From Flavobacterium sp. KACC 22761 (GTDB lineage: Bacteria; Bacteroidota; Bacteroidia; Flavobacteriales; Flavobacteriaceae), in contig NZ_CP139148.1 in NCBI RefSeq assembly GCF_034058155.1, positions 186,001 to 250,000 on the forward strand: 64,000 bases of DNA. The letters run 5' to 3'. Every line of letters starts with the position of its first letter. Position 1 is the stretch's first letter. Made by a program: the position numbers and the translations under genes. The notes beneath the pieces were generated by a model. The model made no database searches and was not told the DNA's origin. It worked only from the letters and a program-made list of their open reading frames with translations. Shown in pieces: positions 33,622-42,469 of the stretch.

Positions 33622-35493
33622 TTACTGAGCTGACCAAGTATTATTCTTAGGAGTTGCATCCATAAAAATACCACCATCTATTGTAATTTGTTTAATTTGC
33701 TTCTTATTTTTCAGAGTAATTGTTGCCAATTTTTGGTTCGTTTCCCAAATTGCAGGCGTTTGATGAATTACTTCAGTTGAATTATCTTCATACACAACTT
33801 TTAAATCAAAAGGAACCGCAAATCCTCCAGTATTTTCAATTGCAATTTTATTCTTTTCTACATTTTTAATCGAAAGGTCAATGTAGTTATTAGTGAAAAA
33901 CCAATTGTTGAAGAACCAATTCAGATTTTTTCCAGTTGCTGTGTTGAACGAATTGAAATAATCCCATGGAATTGGGTGTTTACCATTCCAATTGTCCATA
34001 TAAGCATGCAAAGCTTTTTTGAATAAATCGTCGCCTAACATATCTTTTAAAGCCAAATACGAAAGAGAAGGTTTTCCATATGAATTATTTCCATAACCCG
34101 GTCCTGAAAGTTGAGATGACATTGAAATAATAGGTTGATCCTCTTCTGTAGATAAATCAGTGATATATTGCTGTACTCTAAAGCTTTTGTAAAACTTATC
34201 AGCTGCTTCTTTGCCATGTTCTGAAATTCCAATTAAATATTCAAAAGTAGTTGCCCAACCTTCATCCATAAAAGCATAACGTGTTTCATTGATTCCCATG
34301 TAAAACGGAAAATAAGTATGCGCCACTTCGTGATCCTGAACCAACTGTGCAAAAACTGGATCTCCCATTTGCGAATCGTTGCACATCATTGGATATTCCA
34401 TGTCAGCAAAACCTTGAAAAGCCGTCATTTTTGAAAACGGATACGGAACTCCAGGCCAATTATTTGAAAAGAAATCTAATGCATATTGATTATTTTTAAT
34501 CGAATTCACAAAATCTGTTCCCTTTACATCGTACGCCGCTTGAACACTTGCACGTCGATTTGTTTTTTTGTCCACAACAACACTGCTTGCATCCCACAAA
34601 TAATGGTCACTTAATCCAAAACAAACATCTGAAATATGTTTTACTTCAAATTTCCAAACGTTCCAATCGTTTTGTTTTGTTACCAAGCCGTTTTTCATTT
34701 CTTGCTCACTTGCAATATGCATCACCTCATCGGTTACGTAAGATTTTTTTAAACGTGCCGAAAATTCAGGTTGCAAAACCTCATCTGGATTCAGCAAATC
34801 TCCAGTTGCGTAAACCACATAATTTTTCGGCGCTTTTACAGAATAGGTATAATCATTAAAATCATTGTAAAATTCTTGGCGATCGGTGTGAGGAAGCATA
34901 TCCCAATTGTTATAATCATCAAAAACAGAAACTCTTGGATAACTGTAGGCTGCAAAAAAAGTAGTTTCGTCAATTTGACCTTCTCTCCCGCTTTCTTTAG
35001 ATAATGGATAATTCCAATCAATATTAATGGTAATTTTAGAATGTGGCACAAGTGCTTTTTTCATTTTAACACTCCCAACAGTTCCCCAGCTTCTTGCATC
35101 TTCTTTATAAGCTTCTCCTTCAATTTTCAGAGACGTAATCGTAAGTCCGTTACTTAAAAAATCTTCACTTACACTTCCTCCGCGTGGAGAAGTAGGCTTA
35201 TGAAGATTATTGACAAATCTAATTTTAAGATTTCTTAGAGTATCATTACTATTATTTTCATAAACAATAGTTTCAGTACCACTAACGATTTTTGTTTTGG
35301 CATCTACCGTAATTTCCATGTTGTAATTACCGTGATTCTGCCAATAATTTTTTCCTGGCTTTCCGTCCATAGAGCGGGTTCCTTTTGCATAAGCTTCTTT
35401 TATGTTTCTAGGCATATAAAGTTCTTGCGCAAAGGCATTTTGTGCAAAAAATGCCAAAGCAATTAACAAAAACTGCATTGATTTTGTTCTCAT
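33622..35493 (-). CDS. Secreted M1-family metallopeptidase (aminopeptidase-like)
   Basis: Zinc peptidase of 623 aa with signal peptide (MQFLLIALAFFAQNAFAQ). An N-terminal beta-saddle domain (MEITVDAKTKIVSGTETIVYEN) precedes the thermolysin-like domain. The zinc motif is HEVAH at about residues 386-390 in VQDHEVAHTYFPF, with the third ligand Glu in MDEGWATTFEYL. The exopeptidase GxMEN loop is altered to GFADMEYP, so strict aminopeptidase activity is less sure. Probably periplasmic. It ends just before a terminator that an IS3 element has interrupted. Confidence 0.92.
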   Translation of the reverse strand: MRTKSMQFLLIALAFFAQNAFAQELYMPRNIKEAYAKGTRSMDGKPGKNYWQNHGNYNMEITVDAKTKIVSGTETIVYENNSNDTLRNLKIRFVNNLHKPTSPRGGSVSEDFLSNGLTITSLKIEGEAYKEDARSWGTVGSVKMKKALVPHSKITINIDWNYPLSKESGREGQIDETTFFAAYSYPRVSVFDDYNNWDMLPHTDRQEFYNDFNDYTYSVKAPKNYVVYATGDLLNPDEVLQPEFSARLKKSYVTDEVMHIASEQEMKNGLVTKQNDWNVWKFEVKHISDVCFGLSDHYLWDASSVVVDKKTNRRASVQAAYDVKGTDFVNSIKNNQYALDFFSNNWPGVPYPFSKMTAFQGFADMEYPMMCNDSQMGDPVFAQLVQDHEVAHTYFPFYMGINETRYAFMDEGWATTFEYLIGISEHGKEAADKFYKSFRVQQYITDLSTEEDQPIISMSSQLSGPGYGNNSYGKPSLSYLALKDMLGDDLFKKALHAYMDNWNGKHPIPWDYFNSFNTATGKNLNWFFNNWFFTNNYIDLSIKNVEKNKIAIENTGGFAVPFDLKVVYEDNSTEVIHQTPAIWETNQKLATITLKNKKQIKQITIDGGIFMDATPKNNTWSAQ

Positions 35494-35659
35494 AACTGTT
35501 TTAAGATTTTGATGATTTTATTTCGCTATAATATTAGTGGATATTTTTAACTTATTGTTACAATTGAGTTAAAAATTTAAAATCAAGTTAGAAAGTACAA
35601 AGCACTAAGTACAAAGTGCAAAGTTTAACACTGAGAAATTAAAGAGTGACATTATAAAT

Positions 35660-35694
35660 CTTAGGAACTTAGAATCTTAGCATCTTAGTATCTT
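35660..35694. repeat. Tandem cttag-word array (family cttagnaacttag)
   Basis: cttaggaacttagaatctta and onward: cttag recurs every 10-11 bp, four times. The same family appears at 56998-57034 and 59298-59332. Here it lies in the 35494-35762 spacer after the dehydrogenase terminator, beside an aagtacaaagtgcaaag-type run (35593-35622). Confidence 0.6.
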
Positions 35695-35696
35695 TC

Positions 35697-35731
35697 AAAA
35701 AAAACCGTCTCTTTCAAAAAGAAAAAGACGG
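35697..35731 (-). terminator. Terminator after the dehydrogenase gene
   Basis: On the minus strand, ccgtctttttc pairs with gaaagagacgg, followed by a run of eight T. It is 31 bp after the stop at 35763. Confidence 0.8.
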
Positions 35732-35762
35732 ATCTCCTACAATTAATATATAACCTTAATAA

Positions 35763-37343
35763 CTACAAAATATAATCGGTATTAATGAAATTTGATTCTT
35801 TGCTGTTTAGCAATTCCTGCAAAATTTCATTGTTGTAACCGATATCTTTTGAGGCTACGAACGTACGAATTGAAAAAGAACGCAAAGCATCTGGAATACT
35901 TAATGTTCCTACAGCAGAGTCTTTACGTCCAGTAAATGGGAACGCATCTGGTCCTCTTTGGCAAGAACTGTTTAAGTTTACTCTACAAACTAAATTTACC
36001 AAAGCATCAATAAGCGGTGCCAAAGTTTTAATATCTTTTCCAAACAAACTCACTTGCTGGCCATAATTTGATTCGGCCATATCTTCAAGAGGTTCATTGA
36101 TATCTTTGAAAGAAATAATTGGAACCACTGGACCAAATTGTTCTTCGTGATACACTCTCATTTCTTTATTTACTGGATATAAAACGGCTGGGAAAATAAA
36201 GTTTTCTGTATGTTTTCCTCCCTTTTCATTTATGATATGTGCACCTTTGTGTTTTGCATCATCAATTAATCCCTGAATATAAGCTGGTTTGTCAGTCTCT
36301 GGAAGTGGTGTTAATGAAGCCCCTTTTTCCCAAGGATTTCCAAATCCTAAACTATCAACTTTTTCAGCGAAACGTTTGTTGAATTCTTCTCTGATTGATT
36401 CATGAACATATAGAACTTTTAAAGCTGTACAACGCTGACCGTTAAAAGATAAAGTTCCTGCAATACATTCCTGAATAGCCAAATCTAAATCGGCATCCGG
36501 CAGAATAATCGCTGGATTTTTAGCTTCTAAACCTAAAATCAAACGAAGTCTGTTTTTGTTTGGATGCTGATCCTGCAAAGCAATCGCCGATTTGCTGTTT
36601 CCAATTAATGCCAAAACATCAATTTTTCCAGATTTCATAATTGGCGAAGCAACTTCTCTTCCGCGTCCGTAAACGATATTGATAACACCTTTTGGGAAAC
36701 TGCTTCTGAAAGCTTCCAACAATGGCGAAATACATAAAACGCCATGTTTTGCAGGTTTAAAGATTACGGCATTCCCCATAATCAAGGCCGGAATCAATAA
36801 AGAGAAAGTTTCGTTTAACGGATAGTTGTATGGACCAAGACATAAAACAACTCCTAGTGGTCCACGGCGGATCATAGCGTTTACGCCCTGCACTTTCTCA
36901 AAATGTGCGCTGCGTCCGTTTAATTCTTTATAACTGGCAATTGTATCATAGATATATTCAACCGTTCTGTCAAATTCTTTTTGCGAATCGCCAAGGTTTT
37001 TTCCAATTTCCCACATCAAAAGTTTAACCACTTCCTCACGAGTTTCTTTCATTTGCTTAACGAAATTCTCCATGCATTTGATACGGTCAGCCACTTTCAT
37101 TGTTGGCCATAAACCTTGTCCTTTATCATAAGCCGCATTTGCAGCTTCAACAACTTCGGCAGCTTCTTTTTCTGCCATAAACGGAATCGATCCTAATAAG
37201 GTTGGCGCATATTTTTCTGTAGAGGAAATAGTTGAAAACACAGGTGTAGTTTGTCCTGTCCATTTTTTCAGTTCTCCATTTACAAGATAAGTATCTTGGT
37301 TTATCAGCTCTTTAATCTGATATTCTTCGGGTATTAAACTCAT
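35763..37343 (-). CDS. gapN: NADP-dependent glyceraldehyde-3-phosphate dehydrogenase (non-phosphorylating, ALDH family)
   Basis: Aldehyde dehydrogenase of 526 aa most like GapN, which oxidises glyceraldehyde 3-phosphate directly to 3-phosphoglycerate while making NADPH. ALDH landmarks: [23 protein letters not shown] (cofactor), catalytic Glu in [18 protein letters not shown], and catalytic C305 in [11 protein letters not shown]. Substrate-region text [18 protein letters not shown] matches GapN-like proteins. It is cytoplasmic and monocistronic between its own terminator and that of the rhodanese gene. The GapN name is by resemblance; other phosphorylated aldehydes are possible. Confidence 0.85.
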   Translation of the reverse strand: MSLIPEEYQIKELINQDTYLVNGELKKWTGQTTPVFSTISSTEKYAPTLLGSIPFMAEKEAAEVVEAANAAYDKGQGLWPTMKVADRIKCMENFVKQMKETREEVVKLLMWEIGKNLGDSQKEFDRTVEYIYDTIASYKELNGRSAHFEKVQGVNAMIRRGPLGVVLCLGPYNYPLNETFSLLIPALIMGNAVIFKPAKHGVLCISPLLEAFRSSFPKGVINIVYGRGREVASPIMKSGKIDVLALIGNSKSAIALQDQHPNKNRLRLILGLEAKNPAIILPDADLDLAIQECIAGTLSFNGQRCTALKVLYVHESIREEFNKRFAEKVDSLGFGNPWEKGASLTPLPETDKPAYIQGLIDDAKHKGAHIINEKGGKHTENFIFPAVLYPVNKEMRVYHEEQFGPVVPIISFKDINEPLEDMAESNYGQQVSLFGKDIKTLAPLIDALVNLVCRVNLNSSCQRGPDAFPFTGRKDSAVGTLSIPDALRSFSIRTFVASKDIGYNNEILQELLNSKESNFINTDYIL

Positions 37344-37385
37344 AATCTGGTAATTTATAGTTTGGTTATTAATAGCATTTTAAAC

Positions 37386-37412
37386 AAAAAAAGAGGCTTT
37401 TATGCGCCTCTT
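37386..37412 (-). terminator. Terminator after the rhodanese gene
   Basis: On the minus strand, aagaggc pairs with gcctctt around a short loop (gcataaaa), then a T-run (the a-run at 37386-37391). Confidence 0.7.
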
Positions 37413-37420
37413 CTTCTATT

Positions 37421-37732
37421 TTATGGTTGTACGGTATCTCCTTCCCAGTCCAGTATACCACCTAGCAGATTGTAGGCATTCTCAATCCCTAGCTCATTCA
37501 TTATCTGACATGCTTTGGCGCTTCTGGCACCAGAACGGCAATACACATAATAATTTTTGTTTTTATCTAATTCTTCAATTTCATAAATAAAAGCCTGACC
37601 TTTATTGATGTCAATGTTTAAAGCATTCTCAATATAGCCATCATTAAATTCGTCTTCAGTTCTTACATCAAGTATAACTGCATTTTCGTCAGCATTTAAC
37701 TGAGCAACCCAATCTTCTTGTGATAAATTCAT
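37421..37732 (-). CDS. Single-domain rhodanese (sulfurtransferase)
   Basis: 103 aa, one rhodanese domain: AVILDVRTEDEFNDGYIENALNID (CH2A-like), then active-site loop VYCRSGARSAKACQIM with the persulfide-forming Cys, and NLLGGILDW. It has no signal peptide. It transfers sulfane sulfur, for example between thiosulfate and a thiol acceptor. It is divergent from a Crp-family regulator and near TauE, a CstB-like protein and YedE genes, consistent with a sulfide/persulfide response. Confidence 0.92.
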   Translation of the reverse strand: MNLSQEDWVAQLNADENAVILDVRTEDEFNDGYIENALNIDINKGQAFIYEIEELDKNKNYYVYCRSGARSAKACQIMNELGIENAYNLLGGILDWEGDTVQP

Positions 37733-37971
37733 AGTATTATGTGTTTTTGTAAAATTACGACGTTTCTATTTATAAAAAACGTACCAAATGCGATTTCGAT
37801 TATTATTCTCAGAAAACGTTTTAGAGAAAGGATTATAATCAGTGAATTACAAATTTAGTTACTATTTTTAAAAATTCACTCTACAAAATCGATAGAAAAT
37901 TAGGATTTATTCATTTGCATAAAATACAACTCAAATACTTATTCCTGATAATTTATACCATAGGAATCTAT

Positions 37972-37979
37972 TATCTTTG
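37972..37979 (+). promoter_or_regulatory. -7 box tatctttg ahead of the Crp-family gene
   Basis: It matches TAnnTTTG exactly. It is about 210 bp upstream of ATG 38188; if used, the 5' leader would contain the 38021-38174 repeat. The -33 element is not clear. The remainder of the 37733-38187 spacer is AT-rich. Confidence 0.35.
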
Positions 37980-38020
37980 TAATAAATTATAATTTTTAAT
38001 TCGATTTTGATAAAATGTTT

Positions 38021-38174
38021 TGCCACGAATTACACAAATTAAAGTGTAGAAATTAATGTCTTGGCAAAAAAAATCAACATACCGAAAAAGATAAAGTATT
38101 TCAAAAAAAAAAATCGCCATCAAATGCAACGCAGACACCGAATAAATTAGTGAAAATTTGTGCAATTTGTGGCA
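38021..38174. repeat. Imperfect inverted repeat (family tgccacgaattacacaaat)
   Basis: tgccacgaattacacaaatt (38021-38040) and the complementary aatttgtgcaatttgtggca (about 38155-38174) bound the region. Related copies are at 60125-60184 and, with agatt words, at 38821-38943 and 63245-63316. It ends 14 bp before the Crp-family ATG. Confidence 0.6.
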
Positions 38175-38187
38175 AAAAAAATAATCC

Positions 38188-38814
38188 ATGCAAAACTCCT
38201 TAAAAAATATTTTTCCTAATTTTTCAAACGAACTCATTGCTACGATTGAAGAAAACGGAAGCCAGCAAAATTTTGGGGCGGGAACGATTTTAATGCGTAC
38301 GGGACAATACATCAAAAACACGGTTTTGATCCTAAAAGGAAAAATCAAAATTTATCGCGAAGGCGAAGATGGTGGCGAGTTTTTAATGTATTATTTACAA
38401 CCCGGACAAGCCTGCGCCATTTCGATGATTTGCACTGCCAAAAGTGAAAAAAGCCAAATCATGGCCAAAGTTGTCGAAGATGTTACCGTGATGATGATTC
38501 CGTTGCAATTGATGGACAAATGGATGATGGAACACCGTTCTTGGTACGAATTTGTTATTGAAACCTACAGAAGCCGTTTTGAAGAAGTCCTGGAAGTGGT
38601 TGATAATATTGCTTTCCGATCTATGGATGAACGTTTGGAATTTTATTTAAAAAGACATTCTGATGCTTGTGGCTGTTCTGAAGTCAAACTTTCGCATCAA
38701 GAAATCGCAACCGAATTAAATACTTCTAGAGAAGTTGTTTCAAGATTACTCAAAAAAATGGAACAACGTGGTTTGGTAAAACTCAACCGGAACCAGATTG
38801 AGTTATTGAAGTGA
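38188..38814 (+). CDS. Crp/Fnr-family transcriptional regulator
   Basis: 208 aa. The cyclic-nucleotide-like beta-roll (residues about 15-120) has AGTILMRTGQYIKNTVLILKG and YYLQPGQACAISMI, then a long dimer helix. The HTH (about 155-205) has LSHQEIATELNTSREVVSRLLKKMEQRGLVKLN. The Crp phosphate-binding cassette (GEL.RS) is absent, so cAMP is unlikely. Two Cys clusters (CAISMICTA and DACGCSE) might sense sulfur species or redox. It lies upstream of the TauE gene and divergent from the rhodanese gene, suggesting control of sulfur genes. Confidence 0.92.
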   Translation: MQNSLKNIFPNFSNELIATIEENGSQQNFGAGTILMRTGQYIKNTVLILKGKIKIYREGEDGGEFLMYYLQPGQACAISMICTAKSEKSQIMAKVVEDVTVMMIPLQLMDKWMMEHRSWYEFVIETYRSRFEEVLEVVDNIAFRSMDERLEFYLKRHSDACGCSEVKLSHQEIATELNTSREVVSRLLKKMEQRGLVKLNRNQIELLK

Positions 38815-38820
38815 TATTGG

Positions 38821-38943
38821 CCACAGATTATACTGATTAAACAGATTTTCACAGATTTTTTTGTCACATTGAGCGAAGTCGAAATACTTTGTGGGCTTCG
38901 ACTTCGCTCAGCCTGACACACTTTTAGTAATTAATCTGTGGCA
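38821..38943. repeat. Nested inverted repeats: ccacagatt family enclosing gtcacattgagcgaag family
   Basis: Outer arms ccacagatt (from 38821) and aatctgtggca (38933-38943) enclose a second inverted repeat with arms at 38862-38883 and 38897-38918 (cgaagtcgaa / ttcgacttcg). One repeat sits inside the loop of another. The cttttag and further atctgtggca words continue to about 39024. Confidence 0.6.
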
Positions 38944-39103
38944 ACCTGTTCCATCTGTAAAATCCGTGGACAATAAAAATCAGCACACAGAAAAAAAATC
39001 ATTCTAATCAATATAATCTGTGGCAAAACAAAAAAATCCTTCTGTGATAAATGTTACTGTAGAATTCTAATTTACTGAGCAACTTTGCATCAAAATAAAT
39101 GCA

Positions 39104-39889
39104 ATGGAATATTTAGGCTATTTTGCTTCAATCATAATCGGGATTTCGCTGGGACTAATTGGCGGTGGCGGTTCTATTTTGACCATTCCTATTTTAGTGT
39201 ATTTATTTAAAGTAAATCCGGAGCAAGCTACATCTTATTCCTTATTTATTGTTGGATTAACCGCGCTTTCCGGAAGCTACAGCCATTACAAAATGGGAAA
39301 TTTGAAATTAAAATCGGCGTTGTATTTTGCGATTCCTTCTGTGATTTCGATTTTGATTATACGTGAAGTTATCTTTCCGAAAATTGCTTCAACTTTATTT
39401 TCAATTGCTTCGTATTCTGTTTCAAAAGATTTTCTGATCATGATTGTTTTTTCAATCCTAATGATCACGGCGGCAATTTCAATGATTCGAAAACCTCAAC
39501 CCGAATTACAAAGTTCCGAAACTAATTACATTCAATTAAGCATAATTGGTTTCATTGTCGGAATCATAACAGGTTTTCTTGGCGCTGGTGGGGGATTTTT
39601 GATTATTCCAGCTTTATTGTTTTTTGCCAAATTGCCAATGAAACAAGCCGTTGGAACTTCTCTTCTAATTATAACAATTAATTCTTCAATAGGCTTTGCG
39701 GGAGATTTATACATTGGAACACCAATAAATTACCCATTTTTATTTGGAGTTTCTACAATGGCACTTCTCGGAATGTTGATTGGAAGCCAACTTTCTAAAA
39801 AAATCGACGGAGCAAAACTAAAACCGCTCTTTGGATGGTTTGTGCTCGTAATGGGATTTTATATTATTACGAAAGAGGTTTTGTTCTAA
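39104..39889 (+). CDS. TauE/SafE-family sulfite/organosulfonate exporter
   Basis: Inner-membrane protein of 261 aa with about eight helices. The two-fold repeat is visible: GISLGLIGGGGSILTIPILVYL near the N-terminus and GIITGFLGAGGGFLIIPALLFF in the middle. The Gly-rich GGGGS and GAGGGF signatures identify the family. Members export sulfite or similar anions, and one accompanies cstA/cstB in staphylococcal sulfide operons. It follows the Crp-family gene at 289 bp, with a nested repeat between. Confidence 0.93.
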   Translation: MEYLGYFASIIIGISLGLIGGGGSILTIPILVYLFKVNPEQATSYSLFIVGLTALSGSYSHYKMGNLKLKSALYFAIPSVISILIIREVIFPKIASTLFSIASYSVSKDFLIMIVFSILMITAAISMIRKPQPELQSSETNYIQLSIIGFIVGIITGFLGAGGGFLIIPALLFFAKLPMKQAVGTSLLIITINSSIGFAGDLYIGTPINYPFLFGVSTMALLGMLIGSQLSKKIDGAKLKPLFGWFVLVMGFYIITKEVLF

Positions 39890-39965
39890 AATTTACAACA
39901 TCACACATATTCGGCAAATTTGTGTAGATTTTTAAATATTTTCAATTTAGTTTACTTGTAAAGCA

Positions 39966-39998
39966 ATCTTTGTCAAAGTTTAATGCTTTGACAAAGAT
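39966..39998. terminator. Perfect 13-bp hairpin between TauE and the convergent gene
   Basis: atctttgtcaaag (39966-39978) is exactly complementary to ctttgacaaagat (39986-39998). There is no immediate T-run, so it is either a weak terminator or another structured repeat. Confidence 0.45.
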
Positions 39999-40024
39999 CA
40001 AACTAAAAAGATTGTTTAAAATAT

Positions 40025-40876
40025 TTAAATATCATATTTCCATTTTTTATTTTCCTTATCAAATTCTGCACGAACATAACGGATGTACTTTACAGGAACT
40101 TTAGTAGTCACATGCTTTTTTTGTTCCCAATCTTTGACCTGACTATATAAATTTATAGCCTCTATTTCAAATTCGTTTAATGGTCGCTTGCTTTTCACAC
40201 TGAAGCTCTTCAATAATCCAAAAACCGGATCATTTACAAAATCCGGTTCCGAATAATCCATATCCAATCCTGTAAAAATCGAAATCAATTTCCCTTTTTC
40301 ATCTATATACAATGCCAGTACTGCATATGTTTTTTGATAATCTTTAACCTTTCCATTTCTAAAAACCGAATCTATATCGGTTATTGGCTTCGTATAGTTG
40401 AATTCACTTCTGATATCGGGATTATCATTATATATGTAATCTTGCAAATTAAAACGATTTCCGTTGTCTAAGACTTTTTGCACATATGAATCAATCTCTC
40501 TTCCTCCTATAAATTCAGAGTTAGAACACATACTACTAAAACCTAACTTCCCATTATTTTCTTGAGCAAAAACCAACCATTCCTGGTATTGATATTCTTC
40601 TGTATAACAAGAACTCCATCTTGCATTTTCTTTATTATAATAAGATGTAAAAGACAATTCTTTCGGAATTTTACCTTTTTTATAACTTTCGAGTACTTTA
40701 AATTTGATTGTATAAGTTGCAGAATCCTCGCTAAAGATTTTAGAAGTAATTATTCCTTTAAATACATATTTTGAAGAATAAAATTCCAAAATTGTTTTTG
40801 GAGTATCACAATCACAAGCAGAAACTTTAATACAGCCAAATAAGAAAAAGAAGAAAGAAAGTATTTTGGTTTTCAT
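40025..40876 (-). CDS. Secreted protein with TIMP/netrin-like N-terminal domain
   Basis: 283 aa with signal peptide (ILSFFFFLFGCIKVSA). The mature N-terminus CDCDTPKTILEFYSSKYVFKG resembles the NTR/TIMP-like fold found in many Bacteroidota secreted proteins (CxC, then (A/S)..VF.G). A beta-rich stretch follows with ARWSSCYTEEYQYQEWLVFAQ. The C-terminal half (ALYIDEKGKLISIFTGLD; YIRYVRAEFDKENKKW) may be a TonB-box or YqaJ-like unknown. No enzyme motif is visible. Monocistronic and convergent with TauE. Function unknown. Confidence 0.72.
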   Translation of the reverse strand: MKTKILSFFFFLFGCIKVSACDCDTPKTILEFYSSKYVFKGIITSKIFSEDSATYTIKFKVLESYKKGKIPKELSFTSYYNKENARWSSCYTEEYQYQEWLVFAQENNGKLGFSSMCSNSEFIGGREIDSYVQKVLDNGNRFNLQDYIYNDNPDIRSEFNYTKPITDIDSVFRNGKVKDYQKTYAVLALYIDEKGKLISIFTGLDMDYSEPDFVNDPVFGLLKSFSVKSKRPLNEFEIEAINLYSQVKDWEQKKHVTTKVPVKYIRYVRAEFDKENKKWKYDI

Positions 40877-40913
40877 GAATTTATAATTATCATAAATAAT
40901 CTAATTTATTTTT

Positions 40914-41027
40914 TGGGCGTTTTCGCCGCGGCGAACGGGCTATCCGCTAAATTCCCGATTAACAAAAACTACGGCTAAAAAGCCTTGTCTTTCTAAATAG
41001 ATAGATGTCGCTTCTATCCCTAACGCA
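40914..41027. repeat. Structured intergenic repeat with conserved ends (family 1, second copy)
   Basis: tgggcgt, a GC hairpin (tcgccgcggcga), cgggctatccgc, a variable AT-rich middle, then ctatccctaacgca. Its ends match the copy at 2073-2185, while the middle is unrelated in sequence. It lies between two hypothetical genes. Confidence 0.6.
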
Positions 41028-41063
41028 ATATCGGGGTCAATGACATTTTTCAATTTCCATATT

Positions 41064-41558
41064 CTATTTTTTAATTAATCGAATTTTGGTACACTGCATA
41101 ATTAATTTTCTTCCTTTATTCGTTTCTTCGAATTTTTCTTCTCGTTCTATCTCAAGTTGTAAATCCTCCATCTTCAGCAATTTCAAAATATCTTTTGCCA
41201 TATTCCTCACCAAATCCCATTCATGACTTGTTTCAAGCAAAAAATCATCCCAAAAATCTGGAGATTTGTCTCCACTTCTGTTGTCAAAAAACAAATCCAA
41301 TTCCTCAAGTTTTTCAAGCTGTAGATTAGTTAATAAATTAAAATTTCGATATTGATCTACCATTAATGTAAAATACAAATCAAAATCTTCTGCCATTTCA
41401 CAACAAACTGCACCGTATCCAATAATTTCAAATTGTCTTTCTGAATTACTTGAAAGAGTTATCAAAGTTTTGATTAACTCTCCGAATTTCCAATAGACAA
41501 GATTTCTCTCATTTTTCAAGTCAAATTTTCCATAATCTAATAAAGGATGAAATTCCAT
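41064..41558 (-). CDS. Hypothetical protein
   Basis: 164 aa, acidic and helical, no signal peptide. It opens MEFHPLLDYGKFDLKNERNL and contains VCCEMAEDFDLYFTLMVDQYR and FWDDFLLETSHEWDLVRNMA. No family recognised. The alternating charged helices (LQLEIEREEKFEETNK) suggest a soluble cytoplasmic protein. The next gene on the same strand (41747-42223) is also hypothetical, and the two are separated by a 129-bp repeat, so they may belong to one small transcription unit. Possible immunity-type or contact-associated genes, but nothing in the sequence proves that. Confidence 0.65.
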   Translation of the reverse strand: MEFHPLLDYGKFDLKNERNLVYWKFGELIKTLITLSSNSERQFEIIGYGAVCCEMAEDFDLYFTLMVDQYRNFNLLTNLQLEKLEELDLFFDNRSGDKSPDFWDDFLLETSHEWDLVRNMAKDILKLLKMEDLQLEIEREEKFEETNKGRKLIMQCTKIRLIKK

Positions 41559-41571
41559 AATTTACATTTTT

Positions 41572-41700
41572 GAATTGCCTCCAGCTTTAGCTGGAGGTAA
41601 ACAAATGTATACAAAAAAGGCTTTAGCCAAAACCGCAAAGTTTGGCTAAAGCCCGATTCAAATCCAAACAAAAACCTCCAGTTAAAACTGGAGGCAATTG
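41572..41700. repeat. 129-bp inverted-repeat element, copy 1 (family gaattgcctcc)
   Basis: Outer arms attgcctccagctttagctgg and the complementary ccagttaaaactggaggcaat. Inside is a second stem (ggctttagccaaa / tttggctaaagcc). Nearly the same 129 bp occurs at 42233-42361 in the same orientation. It has palindromic ends, inner stem and flanking near-duplicates like a MITE. Confidence 0.8.
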
Positions 41701-41746
41701 ATATAATTAATTCGTAAAAATTCGTTACTACAATGATATCCAAAAT

Positions 41747-42223
41747 TCATTTAGTTTCTAAACTTTTGTCAATACTCCAAGGAATATAAGCTTCAAATTC
41801 TACCTGAATTAATCCCTCCTTGTCTTCAAAAAATGTCAGACTATTTTGTTCACAAAAACCTATTGAAAAATTATCACAAACATCTACTAATTCAATTTGA
41901 AAACTTTCATTCCCAATATTTCTTCTAAAATCTTTACCATCAATAATTTTTCCTTTAAAATGAAACCATCCTGCTATATGATGCAATCCATTTTGCAAAA
42001 TTTGATACGATAAAATTTCAACTTCCTTTTTATAATCAATCCCTAGATTTAAAAACAAAGTTTTAACTTCTTCAGGAAAAACATTTTCACGATTTTGAAT
42101 GTAGTTTCTACAATCATTACATAGGCATAATTCTGCTCCACCTTTAATAACATTGGAATAATTCTTAATTGTTAAAGATTTATCAACATCAAATTTCCAA
42201 TTTTTAAACTGTACTATTTCCAT
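41747..42223 (-). CDS. Hypothetical protein flanked by two copies of a repeat
   Basis: 158 aa from ATG 42223 (MEIVQFKNWKFDVD). An upstream in-frame ATG at 42265 would run into the repeat and is rejected. A short Cys cluster, ELCLCNDCRNYIQ (about residues 33-45), could bind zinc; ILQNGLHHIAGWFHFKGKI follows. No family recognised, no signal peptide. It is bracketed by near-identical 129-bp repeats (41572-41700, 42233-42361), so it might have been gained or duplicated with them. Soluble cytoplasmic location expected. Confidence 0.65.
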   Translation of the reverse strand: MEIVQFKNWKFDVDKSLTIKNYSNVIKGGAELCLCNDCRNYIQNRENVFPEEVKTLFLNLGIDYKKEVEILSYQILQNGLHHIAGWFHFKGKIIDGKDFRRNIGNESFQIELVDVCDNFSIGFCEQNSLTFFEDKEGLIQVEFEAYIPWSIDKSLETK

Positions 42224-42232
42224 ATAATTATT

Positions 42233-42361
42233 CAATTGCCTCCAGTTAAAGCTGGAGGTAAACAAATGTATACAAAAAAGGCTTTAACCAAAAACCGCAA
42301 AGTTTGGCTAAAGCCCAATTCAAATCTAAAAAAAAACCTCCAGTTAAAACTGGAGGCAATT
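42233..42361. repeat. 129-bp inverted-repeat element, copy 2 (family gaattgcctcc)
   Basis: Same orientation and architecture as 41572-41700, about nine-tenths identical by eye. It contains the shared middle taaacaaatgtatacaaaaa and both nested stems. It ends 10 bp before the 42223 start codon. Confidence 0.8.
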
Positions 42362-42469
42362 CATTTATATTGATTTTAAAATTTTGTGTAATTTATAGCT
42401 ATAAAATCCAACAATGGAAATTCAAGTATGTTAAAATAAAAATTCGTGAATTCGTGGCTAACTAAAAAC

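Noticed and set aside
41572..42361. Possible CRISPR-like direct repeats
   Set aside because: Only two copies, 129 bp long, with nested stems and a gene between; no spacers or cas genes.
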